Source: Shewanella sp.
GTDB taxonomy: Bacteria; Pseudomonadota; Gammaproteobacteria; Enterobacterales; Shewanellaceae
DNA: 47,341 nucleotides
Assembly (NCBI RefSeq): GCF_013214165.1
Contig: NZ_JABSSM010000035.1
Span: 1-47,341, forward strand
Direction of reading: 5' to 3'
Below are positions 16,278-26,328 of this stretch, piece after piece (position 1 is the stretch's first letter; each line of letters begins with the position of its first letter). Position numbers and translations under genes: made by a program. The notes under the pieces were generated by a model that was not told the DNA's origin, did not search any database, and saw nothing but the letters and a program-made list of their open reading frames with translations.

Positions 16278-18194
16278 ATGTCACAACAAGAAACTCATGG
16301 CTTTCAAACTGAAGTCAAGCAACTACTAAATTTGATGATTCACTCTTTATATTCTAATAAAGAGATTTTCTTGCGTGAATTGGTCTCCAACGCTGCCGAT
16401 GCCGCCGATAAGTTACGTTATGAAGCCCTGACTAACGATGCCCTCTACGAAGGCGATGGTGAGCTGAATGTGCGTATCAGTGCCGATGCAGACAAGGGCA
16501 CTATCACGATCAGCGACAATGGCATAGGCATGACCCGCGACGGTGTGATTGAGCACTTAGGCACTATCGCTAAGTCGGGTACTGCGGAATTTTTCAATAA
16601 CCTATCCGGTGATGATACTAAAGATTCACAACTCATAGGTCAGTTTGGTGTGGGTTTCTATTCTTCATTCATCGTTGCCGACAAGGTGACTGTGCGCACT
16701 CGCGCCGCGGGCCACAGCGCCGACGAAGGCGTGTTGTGGGAGTCGGCGGGAGAAGGTGATTTTACCGTAGAAAACATCACTAAAGAGACTCGCGGAACCG
16801 AAATTGTCTTGCATCTTCGCAAGGACGAGCAAGAGTTCGCTCAAGAGTATCGTTTGCGCTCGATAATCACTAAATACTCAGACCATATCTCTGTTCCTGT
16901 TGAAATGTTCGAAGAGGGTACGCCTGCGATTGAAGCGTCAGATGATCAAGAAGCCGTGGCCGCTGTGGAAGGTTCATGGAAGCCGATGAACAAGGCGACT
17001 GCACTTTGGACCCGTAATAAAAGCGATATCTCTAAAGAAGAGTATGAAGAGTTTTATAAGCATATTTCTCACGATTTTACCGACCCATTGTTGTGGAGCC
17101 ACAACCGAGTCGAAGGTAAGCAAGAATACACTAGCCTGCTGTATATCCCAGCCAAAGCGCCTTGGGACATGTGGAACCGCGACCGTAAGCATGGTTTGAA
17201 GCTATTTGTTCAGCGCGTGTTCGTGATGGATGATGCCGAGCAGTTTATGCCGAGTTACCTGCGTTTTGTTCAGGGCATTATTGACTCAAACGATCTACCA
17301 TTAAATGTGTCGCGTGAAATATTGCAAGACAACAAGGTGACCACAGCGCTTAGAACCGCAGTGACTAAACGTGCCCTCGGTATGTTGGAAAAGCTGGCTA
17401 AGAATGATGCTGACAAGTACCAGACATTCTGGACTGAATTTGGTCAGGTGCTTAAAGAAGGCCCAGCCGAAGATATGGTTAACAAGGAGCGAATTGCTGG
17501 CTTGCTACGTTTCGCATCGACACATACTGAAGATGCGGCACCGACTGTTTCTCTCGCCGATTACATCGGCCGTATGCAGGAAGGTCAAAGCAAGATCTAC
17601 TACATAGTCGCCGATAGCCATGACGCGGCAGCTAATAGCCCGCATCTTGAGCTGTTACGCAAGAAGGGTATCGAAGTCCTACTGATGTCTGAGCGCATCG
17701 ATGAATGGTTGATCAACCACCTTACTGATTTCGATGGCAAGCAGCTGCACTCGGTGACTCGTGGTGATCTAGAACTTGGCGATCTCGAAGATGCTGGTGA
17801 GAAAGAAGCCCAAGAGAAGCTGGAAACTGAGTCTGAAGGCTTGGTTAAACGTGTTAAGGATTCACTGGGTGACAAGGTGTCGGCAGTGAAAGTGACGACT
17901 CGTCTTACCGACACCCCAGCTTGTGTTGTGGCGGGTGAAGGCGAGATGTCGAGCCAGATGATTAAGTTGATGGAGGCTGCCGGACAAGCTGTACCTGAAA
18001 GTAAGCCTACATTTGAGATAAACCCAGAGCATCCTCTGGTTGCGCGTCTTAATGATGAGCAAGATGAAGCCGTATTTACTCAATGGACCGAGTTATTGCT
18101 GCAACAGGCCCAGTTATCAGAGAAAGGTAGCTTGGCAGACCCTTCAGCCTTCATAAAGCTGATGAACCAGATGCTGTTGGCTAAACTTAAGTAA
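16278..18194 (+). CDS. htpG: Chaperone HtpG (bacterial Hsp90)
   Basis: A 638-residue Hsp90 homologue that binds client proteins in an ATP cycle. The N-terminal GHKL ATPase domain shows [21 protein letters not shown] (Bergerat Glu/Asn), [17 protein letters not shown] and GQFGVGFYS. The middle domain carries the catalytic Arg region [10 protein letters not shown] (about 335-345), and the C-terminal dimerisation domain ends ALLAKLK-like. Full length for the family. Start ATG with AAGGA. Regulated by the RpoH promoter upstream. Confidence 0.97.
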   Translation: MSQQETHGFQTEVKQLLNLMIHSLYSNKEIFLRELVSNAADAADKLRYEALTNDALYEGDGELNVRISADADKGTITISDNGIGMTRDGVIEHLGTIAKSGTAEFFNNLSGDDTKDSQLIGQFGVGFYSSFIVADKVTVRTRAAGHSADEGVLWESAGEGDFTVENITKETRGTEIVLHLRKDEQEFAQEYRLRSIITKYSDHISVPVEMFEEGTPAIEASDDQEAVAAVEGSWKPMNKATALWTRNKSDISKEEYEEFYKHISHDFTDPLLWSHNRVEGKQEYTSLLYIPAKAPWDMWNRDRKHGLKLFVQRVFVMDDAEQFMPSYLRFVQGIIDSNDLPLNVSREILQDNKVTTALRTAVTKRALGMLEKLAKNDADKYQTFWTEFGQVLKEGPAEDMVNKERIAGLLRFASTHTEDAAPTVSLADYIGRMQEGQSKIYYIVADSHDAAANSPHLELLRKKGIEVLLMSERIDEWLINHLTDFDGKQLHSVTRGDLELGDLEDAGEKEAQEKLETESEGLVKRVKDSLGDKVSAVKVTTRLTDTPACVVAGEGEMSSQMIKLMEAAGQAVPESKPTFEINPEHPLVARLNDEQDEAVFTQWTELLLQQAQLSEKGSLADPSAFIKLMNQMLLAKLK

Positions 18195-18211
18195 TAAGCG
18201 ATTGTAATGAG

Positions 18212-18260
18212 AAGGCAGAGCATCTAGTACCTTAGTCAGTATTAGGGTTCTGCCTTTTTT
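18212..18260 (+). terminator. Probable terminator after htpG
   Basis: Stem AAGGCAGA / TCTGCCTT with a long loop of about 29 bases and a T6 run. The long loop makes it less certain than the others. Confidence 0.65.
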
Positions 18261-18356
18261 ATATCTGCTGCATCTATCATTCATCTTTCTGAGCGCTCGA
18301 ACCGTGTGCAGACGAGAATGAAATTGATATACGTATAAAAAGATAACAGGATTGTT

Positions 18357-19202
18357 ATGGAAACTGTTCTAGATCTAACGAAAGAGAATATTCAGCAAAT
18401 CGTCGATGCGTCGGCGGAGCAAATTGTTGTGCTTTGTTTCTGGTCTAATCAAAGTCCGGAAAGTATTGCCTTGAGTCAGACATTGGCCTCCATGGCCCAC
18501 AAGCAAGCTGGCCGTTTTGTGTTAGCAAAAATTGATTGCGACAGCGAGATGGAGATCGCCAATTATTTTCAAATTAAAAATCTCCCCACGACCTTAGTGC
18601 TAAGCGAAGGCAAGCCAATAGATGGTTTTTCGGGTGTGCAAGAAGAGAGGCAGATAACCGAGATGTTAGATAAGCATCTTCCGGCGCAGTGGCAGCTTAA
18701 ACTAAATCAAGCCAAGGCATTACTCGTGGATGAAGACGTGCAAGCGGCGCTTCACCTGCTAAGGGATGCTTATAGCGAGTCGCCAAATGCTGAAATCGCG
18801 TTAGTGTACGCCGATGCCGAGCTGATGGCGGGTGATTTTTCCTTAGCGGCTGATCTGTTAGACAGTGTGGGTCTGGCCGATCAGGACGGCTACTATCAAA
18901 CCCTAAAAGCGAAATTGGCACTGGCACTGGATGCTGCCGATACCCCGGAGATCCGTCAATTACAACAGGCTTGTGATGCTGAGCCCGACAATGTGTCACT
19001 ATTATTAGACTTAGTTAAGGGGCTTCATCAGGCAAAAAGAGATGAAGAAGCGCTGGCACTCCTGTTTGCTCCTCTATCTGAAGATATTTCGATTGAGAAT
19101 GGTGATGCTAAAAAGTTATTTCTGGAAATTTTGACCGCATTAGGTCAGGGACATCAGTTAGCGAATCAGTATCGTCGTAAGCTATACAGTTTATTGTATT
19201 GA
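18357..19202 (+). CDS. cnoX: CnoX (YbbN)-like thioredoxin-fold/TPR chaperedoxin
   Basis: A 281-residue protein with an N-terminal thioredoxin fold (residues 1-110: VLCFWSNQSPESIAL, then FVLAKIDCDSE and the cis-Pro motif LPTTLVL) and a C-terminal TPR-like helical domain (115-281). Family members hold unfolded substrates and pass them to DnaK or GroEL. The active-site segment reads SNQSPES with no cysteine, so even the single CnoX redox cysteine is absent; a holdase role without redox activity is inferred. It stands between htpG and adk, as in other Shewanella. Gene name by family resemblance. Confidence 0.78.
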   Translation: METVLDLTKENIQQIVDASAEQIVVLCFWSNQSPESIALSQTLASMAHKQAGRFVLAKIDCDSEMEIANYFQIKNLPTTLVLSEGKPIDGFSGVQEERQITEMLDKHLPAQWQLKLNQAKALLVDEDVQAALHLLRDAYSESPNAEIALVYADAELMAGDFSLAADLLDSVGLADQDGYYQTLKAKLALALDAADTPEIRQLQQACDAEPDNVSLLLDLVKGLHQAKRDEEALALLFAPLSEDISIENGDAKKLFLEILTALGQGHQLANQYRRKLYSLLY

Positions 19203-19368
19203 TATCGAATTTACGTTCAGTACGAAAATTAAACGGAGTGAGTGGATCCTATAGAGCCTGATTAAACATGTCTGTCTATCAGGCCAAAGTCTAAGGCTAA
19301 AACGGTTTCTCCTCTTCAAAATAGCGGCTAATTATGCGAAAATCGCCGCCAATGATAAAACTATGTGA

Positions 19369-20031
<663 letters not shown>

Positions 20032-20076
20032 AGGTATCTGATCCTTATCAGTAGATGAGCTAGTTCTCATATTTTG

Positions 20077-20103
20077 AAAAGCTCACTTAGGTGGGCTTTT
20101 TTT
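20077..20103 (+). terminator. Rho-independent terminator after adk
   Basis: Stem AAAGCTCAC / GTGGGCTTT (one G-U) with loop TTAG and a T7 run. Confidence 0.85.
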
Positions 20104-20156
20104 ATATGATTTTGAATGTTAGCCTTGTCCGTAATCGACAGTATAAGAGAATAATT

Positions 20157-21152
20157 TTGAACAAAACACCCCCCCCATTTGGTGTGCTTCTGGTTAACTT
20201 AGGGACGCCCGATACACCCACGACAAAAGATGTACGTGCATTTCTAAAGCAGTTCTTGAGTGATCCAAGAGTCGTCGACCTTAACCCCCTTATTTGGAAG
20301 CCTATTCTCAACGGCGTCATACTTAATTTTCGCCCGCCTAAGGTAGCAAAACTCTATCAATCCATATGGTGGGACGAAGGATCGCCCTTGATGGTGATAA
20401 GTCAACGTCAGAGAGAGCAACTTGCCAGCATGTTAGCGCAAACATACGGGCAGAACATACCCGTCGAGCTGGGCATGACCTACGGTAACCCTTCACTGGC
20501 TCTGGGGCTGGATAAGCTCAAGTCTCAAGGGATCGAAAGAATAATTGTTCTGCCGCTTTACCCTCAATACTCATGCTCGACCGTGGCGGCGGTTTCCGAT
20601 GCTATTGCCACCGAGTACAAGCGATGGAGAGAAGTGCCTGAAACCCGTATCAACAAAGAATATTATCGGCACCCAGGCTATATTTCTGCCCTGGCCTGTT
20701 CAGTAAGAGCCCATTGGCAGCGCCATGGTCAAGCCGACAAGCTGTTGATGTCATTTCATGGTATTCCGGTTAGATATGTGACCGAGGGCGATCCTTATCA
20801 GCAGCATTGCGAGAAAACGTCAGAGCTTTTGGCCACAGAGCTGGGGTTAAACCATGACCAATGGCAGCTTTGTTACCAGTCGATATTCGGTAAAGAGGAG
20901 TGGCTCACACCGCAGACCGATAAGACATTGACTTCTTTGCCGGCTCAAGGGGTGAAGTCAGTGGATATTATCAGTCCGGCTTTTTCGGCTGACTGTCTGG
21001 AAACGCTCGAAGAGCTTTCTATCGGTGGCAAAGAGATGTTTATCGAAGCGGGTGGAGAGCGATATGAGTTTATTCCCTGTCTCAATACTGATCCCGCTCA
21101 CATAGCCCTGTTAGTTGAATTGGTGAAGCAGCAGAGTCAAGGCTGGTACTAG
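20157..21152 (+). CDS. hemH: Ferrochelatase
   Basis: A 331-residue enzyme that inserts Fe2+ into protoporphyrin IX, the last haem step. Motifs: FGVLLVNLGTPDTPT at the N-terminus, YQSIWWDEGSPL, LPLYPQYSCSTVAAV, the metal-site SFHGIPVRYVTEGDPY with His201, and SPAFSADCLETLEE. I choose TTG 20157 (AAGAGA upstream); this gives the usual length, whereas ATG 20106 and GTG 20091 fall on or next to the adk terminator. The start region carries a run of eight or nine C bases encoding PPP, a possible slippage spot. Shewanella genomes often have a second hemH; I cannot tell here. Confidence 0.93.
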   Translation: MNKTPPPFGVLLVNLGTPDTPTTKDVRAFLKQFLSDPRVVDLNPLIWKPILNGVILNFRPPKVAKLYQSIWWDEGSPLMVISQRQREQLASMLAQTYGQNIPVELGMTYGNPSLALGLDKLKSQGIERIIVLPLYPQYSCSTVAAVSDAIATEYKRWREVPETRINKEYYRHPGYISALACSVRAHWQRHGQADKLLMSFHGIPVRYVTEGDPYQQHCEKTSELLATELGLNHDQWQLCYQSIFGKEEWLTPQTDKTLTSLPAQGVKSVDIISPAFSADCLETLEELSIGGKEMFIEAGGERYEFIPCLNTDPAHIALLVELVKQQSQGWY

Positions 21153-21260
21153 AAGTGATTAAAATTCGCCTGACTCTCGACATCTGTGCATAAATAGGAA
21201 ATATACCCGTCACCATACTGGCGTATATCACTGCGTGTGGTAGGATCTGCCGCCGTTTAT

Positions 21261-21290
21261 ATTGGCCCTTATTTGATAGGGCCAATTGTT
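21261..21290 (+). terminator. Rho-independent terminator after hemH
   Basis: Perfect stem ATTGGCCCT / AGGGCCAAT, eight-base loop, then TGTTTT. Confidence 0.8.
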
Positions 21291-21363
21291 TTGAACTATA
21301 TTCCCATATGGCTGATTTAATTTAATCGGCCTCCAGTATGTTGCCAAAGGTTGAGAGTACACA

Positions 21364-22668
21364 ATGAAGTTTCCAGGTCAACGAAAGTCCAAGCACTATT
21401 TCCCTGTCCAAAACCGTGACCCGCTATTGGCTCAACTCACTCAACAACCGCTTCGTTTTCCAACGTATATCACAGGGATCGATCAGACCTTGGTAGACAT
21501 AGAAGCTAAGGTCGCCGATGAACTACTCGAGCGATATAAACTTCCCAAAGGCAACTCGACTCTGATTGATGATGTCAGTGCTCACGCCTTGTATTCAGAA
21601 TTGAAGCAGTATGGCTTAATCAGCGATGAATTTGCCGGTGGCACCATAGGCAATACGGTACACAACTATTCGATTCTTGCCGATGATAGATCTGTCCTAT
21701 TTGGCGTCATGAGTAATAATATCGAGGTAGGCAGCTACGCCTATCGTTATCTGTGTAACACCTCATCGAAAGTCGACTTAAATTACCTTCAACCCGTCGA
21801 CGGTGCCATAGGCCGCTGCTTCACCCTCATCTCTGAGTGCGGCGAGCGCACCTTTGCCATCAGCAAGGGCTCTATGGATAAATTAACCCCAGAGTTCATA
21901 GATAAAGACCAGGTGCAAGGAGCATCGGCGCTGGTGTTAACGGCTTACTTGATGAGAGCCAGCGGTGACGATCAGATGACCAAGGCGGCATTAACAGCAA
22001 TAGAATATGCCAAAGAGGTCGGGGTCCCTGTGGTACTGACGTTAGGCACTCGATTCTTGATAGAAGAAGATCCAAGCTGGTGGAGAGCTTTCATCGAAGA
22101 GAATGTGACTATTCTGGCAATGAATGAGGATGAAGGCGAGGCCCTTACTGGTTTTAAAGATCCGCTTCAGGCCAGTGAAGCCGCCCTGGAATTGTGTGAT
22201 ATGGTATTGACCACAGCTGGGCCTATCGGACTCTATACCGCAGGCTATACCGAAAATTCAGAGAAACGTGAAACCAGCAACACCTTGTTACCCGGCTCTA
22301 TCCCTGAGTTTAACCGTTATGAATTCTCACGTCCTAAGCTTAAATCTGCCTGTGATGAGCCGATTAAGGTCTATGCTCACATCTCACCCTATATGGGCGG
22401 TCCGGAGAAGATCCGTAACACCAATGGAGCCGGTGATGGTGCACTGTCTGCACTGCTGCACGATCTCGCATCGAACACCTTCCATAAGGCCAATGTGCCG
22501 GGTTCGAGCAAACACAAGCGTGATGGATTATGTTATTCATCGTTCTCACAGATCTGTAAGTACGCTAATCGCGTGGCCTATGAAGTGCTGGCGCAGCACA
22601 GTCCGCGTCTTTCTCGTGGCTTGCCAGAGCGTGAAGATAGCTTAGAAGAGTCGTACTGGGAGAGATGA
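21364..22668 (+). CDS. gsk: Inosine/guanosine kinase
   Basis: A 434-residue PfkB-family nucleoside kinase that phosphorylates inosine and guanosine for purine salvage. The N-terminal KFPGQRKSKHYFPV and TYITGIDQTLVDIEA match Gsk. Substrate region GGTIGNTVHNYSIL, and the C-terminal PfkB signature NTNGAGDGALSALLHDL has the catalytic Asp358. Length equals that of E. coli Gsk (434 aa). Together with apt and adk it makes this stretch rich in purine salvage genes, though each is its own unit. Confidence 0.95.
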   Translation: MKFPGQRKSKHYFPVQNRDPLLAQLTQQPLRFPTYITGIDQTLVDIEAKVADELLERYKLPKGNSTLIDDVSAHALYSELKQYGLISDEFAGGTIGNTVHNYSILADDRSVLFGVMSNNIEVGSYAYRYLCNTSSKVDLNYLQPVDGAIGRCFTLISECGERTFAISKGSMDKLTPEFIDKDQVQGASALVLTAYLMRASGDDQMTKAALTAIEYAKEVGVPVVLTLGTRFLIEEDPSWWRAFIEENVTILAMNEDEGEALTGFKDPLQASEAALELCDMVLTTAGPIGLYTAGYTENSEKRETSNTLLPGSIPEFNRYEFSRPKLKSACDEPIKVYAHISPYMGGPEKIRNTNGAGDGALSALLHDLASNTFHKANVPGSSKHKRDGLCYSSFSQICKYANRVAYEVLAQHSPRLSRGLPEREDSLEESYWER

Positions 22669-22756
22669 GTCACCTCTTATTACTAGCTACAAGCTAGGTG
22701 TTAAGCCGTCCATTGAGTGGTTTATCGACCGCTTGGCCTATATTTTACCTGTTAAT

Positions 22757-22790
22757 AATCCGAGTCCTATCTCCAGGCCTCGGATTTTTT
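22757..22790 (+). terminator. Rho-independent terminator after gsk
   Basis: Stem AATCCGAG / CTCGGATT, 14-base loop, T6 run. The remaining gap 22791-23018 is AT-rich; no clear promoter for the downstream chemoreceptor is recognised, including no sigma-28 type element. Confidence 0.8.
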
Positions 22791-23018
22791 ATGCGTGTTT
22801 CAACGCCCTTTATGCTGCCTTAGATACTTTCGACATACGACTGCCTGGCTATTTTGTTCCATATAAAATATCTATCACAGAAGTTGTTGGTATTTTGTTT
22901 TTTTAAGCGCATTAGTCACATTTAATGTAACAATTTGTTTCCGTGAGTCTACTATTTGTTATGCTTATCTGTAGAAACAAATGGAATAAGAGTTCTTGGA
23001 ACACAAAGAGGCGATAAA

Positions 23019-24665
23019 ATGACGCAATTGAGTCACGCAACACCTAAGTTAAAAATAAAACAAAAAATGACGCTAGGTCAGTTAGTCCCGTTAACACTCT
23101 TGATCGGTATCTGCTTCTTAGCAATCAACATGATGGGGAAAATAGAAGCAGGAGTCGTGAGTATTTATAACGACAGGGTCGTTCCCCTAGAAGGGCTTAA
23201 AATCATCGGTGATGACTACGCCGTTTCGGTTATTGATGCGATCAACAAGGCCAATCTAGGCATATTTAGTGCGGCAGAAGCCGCACGGGCATTGACTCAA
23301 GCTCGCCGCGATATCAGTCGTAATTGGGCTGTCTATATGGCGACAAGCTTGACCCGAGAGGAGTCTATATTAGCGGGTGAAATCAATCTGTTATTTGGAC
23401 CCGCTGACCGGGAGGTCACTAGACTCATAGATAAACTCAATGACTTACAAGGCTCACCTCTGGGGATGTTAAATAATGATATTGTGATCCTCTATGACGT
23501 GATAGACCCTATCAGTAGCAAAATTTCTCAGCTAGTCAACTTTCAGTTGCGGGTTGCCGAACAGGATAAAAACAGTCTCGAAGATATTTATGCCGCCTCG
23601 ATTAAGATTTTTATCCTGGTGGCGCTAGTTGCCATCGTTGTCAGTATATTACTTGGTCTCTGGATCACCAGGGCCGTGATGCTGCCCATAGATAATATTG
23701 TCAGCACATTAAACACAGTACGCGTCGATTCTGATTTAACCGTGAAGTTTAAGACATTTAATGATGATGAACTGGGGCTGATATCGACCAACCTGACCCT
23801 AGTGATCGATCACCTTTGCGGTATCCTTAATTCCATAGTGCTTGCCGCCAACACCATCGGAGATTCGACCTTAGCCTTGAATGATTTCACTCAGAAAACC
23901 AATGGCAGGATGGATCAACAGCAATCGGAAACCGAGTTGACTGTCACGGCAATGAACGAGATGACGGCAACGGTCGCTGAGGTGGCACAAAGTGCCACCT
24001 ATGCCGCAGATTCAGCCAGAGACGCCGAAAGCAATGCCACTAAGGGGGAGGTGATTGTTCTACAATCTGTTGACAGCATGTCTCAGCTTTCACAGCAGAT
24101 AGAACAAACATCAGCAGTGATCGGGCATCTGGCCAGTGAGAGTCAAAATATCGGTAGTGTGCTGGATGTGATTAAGGGCATAGCAGAACAGACAAACCTG
24201 CTGGCGTTGAACGCTGCTATCGAGGCGGCTCGTGCTGGTGAGCAAGGACGTGGTTTTGCTGTGGTGGCCGACGAAGTGAGAACCTTGGCACAGAAAACCC
24301 AGGAGTCGACCTTAGAGATTGAATCCATGATAGACAGTTTACAAAAAGGGGTTCAGCAGGCCGTCAGTGCCATGAAAGTCGGCACAGAGCAGGTTTATGA
24401 TGCGAATGAGAAAGCCAAGATGGCTGGCAAAGCCTTTAATGATATCGTGCTCTCCGTCGATAATATCAGTAGCATGAATAGCCAGATTGCCACCGCTGCA
24501 GAAGAGCAGAGGTGTGTAGCCGAAGAGATTAATCGCAGCATTATCGCCATCAGCGATATCACGCAGACCTCGACCATGGAAGTTCAAGAACTGACAAGCT
24601 CAGTGGCCGAACTGACCAGGCTGTCGGCGACGATGCGTGAACAGGTGAGTCAATTTAAACTTTAG
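23019..24665 (+). CDS. Methyl-accepting chemotaxis protein
   Basis: A 548-residue chemoreceptor. Membrane helix 1 is at about 22-40 and helix 2 at about 197-217; the 155-residue periplasmic part looks like an all-helical four-helix-bundle (4HB_MCP) sensor. A HAMP domain follows (218-270), then the cytoplasmic signalling domain with the conserved hairpin tip (383-423, [20 protein letters not shown]) that contacts CheA/CheW. No C-terminal NWETF-type CheR pentapeptide is seen. Start ATG 23019 with AGAGG, not the in-frame ATG 22956. Ligand unknown. Single gene between two terminators. Confidence 0.93.
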   Translation: MTQLSHATPKLKIKQKMTLGQLVPLTLLIGICFLAINMMGKIEAGVVSIYNDRVVPLEGLKIIGDDYAVSVIDAINKANLGIFSAAEAARALTQARRDISRNWAVYMATSLTREESILAGEINLLFGPADREVTRLIDKLNDLQGSPLGMLNNDIVILYDVIDPISSKISQLVNFQLRVAEQDKNSLEDIYAASIKIFILVALVAIVVSILLGLWITRAVMLPIDNIVSTLNTVRVDSDLTVKFKTFNDDELGLISTNLTLVIDHLCGILNSIVLAANTIGDSTLALNDFTQKTNGRMDQQQSETELTVTAMNEMTATVAEVAQSATYAADSARDAESNATKGEVIVLQSVDSMSQLSQQIEQTSAVIGHLASESQNIGSVLDVIKGIAEQTNLLALNAAIEAARAGEQGRGFAVVADEVRTLAQKTQESTLEIESMIDSLQKGVQQAVSAMKVGTEQVYDANEKAKMAGKAFNDIVLSVDNISSMNSQIATAAEEQRCVAEEINRSIIAISDITQTSTMEVQELTSSVAELTRLSATMREQVSQFKL

Positions 24666-24747
24666 CGCGGTTAAGGCATGTACACGCTAGGATTCAGAGA
24701 CTTGAGATGCCAGTCTAGGCTGGCACAGCTTGATTAATCAATCAAAC

Positions 24748-24779
24748 AAAAAAAGGTGCCCTCCAGGGCACCTTTTTTT
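24748..24779. terminator. Bidirectional terminator between chemoreceptor and symporter genes
   Basis: A7 run, stem GGTGCCC / GGGCACC with loop TCCA, and T7 run; symmetrical, serving both convergent genes. Confidence 0.93.
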
Positions 24780-24796
24780 GTTAAAACGTGTAGCGG

Positions 24797-26113
24797 TTAG
24801 GCTTCTTGTCCCTTCACCTGTTCTCTGAAACTACCCGCTGTCTTGCCAGCTTTGGGATCGTTGAAGATTTCTTCATTGAACTCACCTTCAGACTTAGCGA
24901 TGACCACAGTGGCAACCGTGTCGCCGGTGACATTGACTGCGGTGCGGACCATGTCGAGTAGCCTGTCGACACCTATGATCAGCGCGATACCTTCCACAGG
25001 AAGACCCACCTGATTAAGTACCATGGCCAACATGATAAGACCAACACCAGGCACGCCCGCTGTACCGATAGAGGCAAGCGTCGCTGTCACTACGACCATG
25101 GCATAATCTGTGATGGTTAAATCGACACCATAAACCTGAGCGATGAATACCGTGGCAACACCTTGCATGATGGCCGTGCCGTCCATGTTGATGGTAGCGC
25201 CAAGAGGCAAGGTGAATGAAGCGACTTTATTATCGACACCTAGTCTGTGCTCCGCTGTTTCTATGGTCACCGGTAGAGTCGCATTTGAACTGGCTGTGCT
25301 AAAAGCAAACAGCTGCACATCACGCATCTTACGGATGAAGGTTATCGGATTTAATCCTGAGAACAGTTTAAGTAAAGTCGGATAGACGACGAAGCCATGA
25401 AGCAGCAACACACCCAATACGACGAAGAAATATTTCACTACACTGCCGAAGGTTTCAAGACCTAAGGTGAGTGCCAGTTTGGCCATCAAGGCAAACACAC
25501 CATATGGTGCAAGCTGCATGATAAGGGTAACTACACGCATGATCACTTCGTTAAGGTCGTTAAACAGCGCTGCAACGCGTTTACCGCGCTCGCCTATATG
25601 AGAGATAGCAAAACCAAAAATAACCGCAAACAGGATGATCTGGAGCATATTGCCTTCGCTCATCGCTTGCATTGGGTTTGTGGGGACGATATTGATGATC
25701 ACCTCAGCCAGGCTTGGGGCTTCTTTGGCATTGAAGGTAAGACCTTCAATGACCATGGACGCGTTACCCGGATGGACCATGATGGCAATCAAGATTGCCA
25801 TCGACAGGGCAATAGCCGTGGTGAATAGATAGAAGGCGATGGTCTTACCGCCGAGTCTGCCTAATTTCGATGGGTCACTCAATGAGCATGTGCCGCACAC
25901 CAATGAAATAAACACTAACGGCACGACCAACATTTTCAGACCGGACACAAATACCGTGCCGATAACGTTTAAGAAACCTTGGGTGATGTATTCGTCGATA
26001 AATGTACTTTCGGGGAAAAGGTTTCTGAGTAGCAATCCAAAAAGGATACCTCCACCCATACCAATAAGAATTTTACTCGTGAGTCCGAGTTTTTTTGCTT
26101 GAGTTAAAGCCAT
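24797..26113 (-). CDS. Dicarboxylate/amino acid:cation symporter (DAACS, GltP/DctA family)
   Basis: A 438-residue secondary transporter with eight membrane helices and two re-entrant hairpins. Signature segments: AFSTASSNATLPVTIE (serine-rich hairpin HP1, about 275-290), LPLGATINMDGTAIMQ (NMDGT cation/substrate motif, about 300-315), and GVPGVGLIML with DRLLDMVRTAVNVTGD (helix 8 Asp/Arg/Asn substrate residues). Likely substrates are glutamate/aspartate or C4-dicarboxylates with Na+ or H+; sequence alone does not choose. ATG start at 26113. The C-terminal tail is charged and cytoplasmic. Confidence 0.92.
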   Translation of the reverse strand: MALTQAKKLGLTSKILIGMGGGILFGLLLRNLFPESTFIDEYITQGFLNVIGTVFVSGLKMLVVPLVFISLVCGTCSLSDPSKLGRLGGKTIAFYLFTTAIALSMAILIAIMVHPGNASMVIEGLTFNAKEAPSLAEVIINIVPTNPMQAMSEGNMLQIILFAVIFGFAISHIGERGKRVAALFNDLNEVIMRVVTLIMQLAPYGVFALMAKLALTLGLETFGSVVKYFFVVLGVLLLHGFVVYPTLLKLFSGLNPITFIRKMRDVQLFAFSTASSNATLPVTIETAEHRLGVDNKVASFTLPLGATINMDGTAIMQGVATVFIAQVYGVDLTITDYAMVVVTATLASIGTAGVPGVGLIMLAMVLNQVGLPVEGIALIIGVDRLLDMVRTAVNVTGDTVATVVIAKSEGEFNEEIFNDPKAGKTAGSFREQVKGQEA

Positions 26114-26328
26114 AGTGCTTCCTGTGTAATTATTATGCTTTCAATATGCGCTGTAAGCCTAGCAAGAAACTAAGATTGATGAAACGGTACAATAGTTAAA
26201 CTTTTTCGAGGTTATAGCAAAATAAATCAAGATAGTTATGGATAAGTGACGTTAAAATTATGTAATCTTGGCCGATAAGTGATGATCGCCTCGTTTAACA
26301 TTACATATCGAGTAACAGGGAGTCTGAC

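Noticed and set aside
20157..20180. C-run at the start of hemH as a frameshift or phase-variable site
   Set aside because: The run is in frame as written and encodes prolines; without strain variation there is no evidence of switching.
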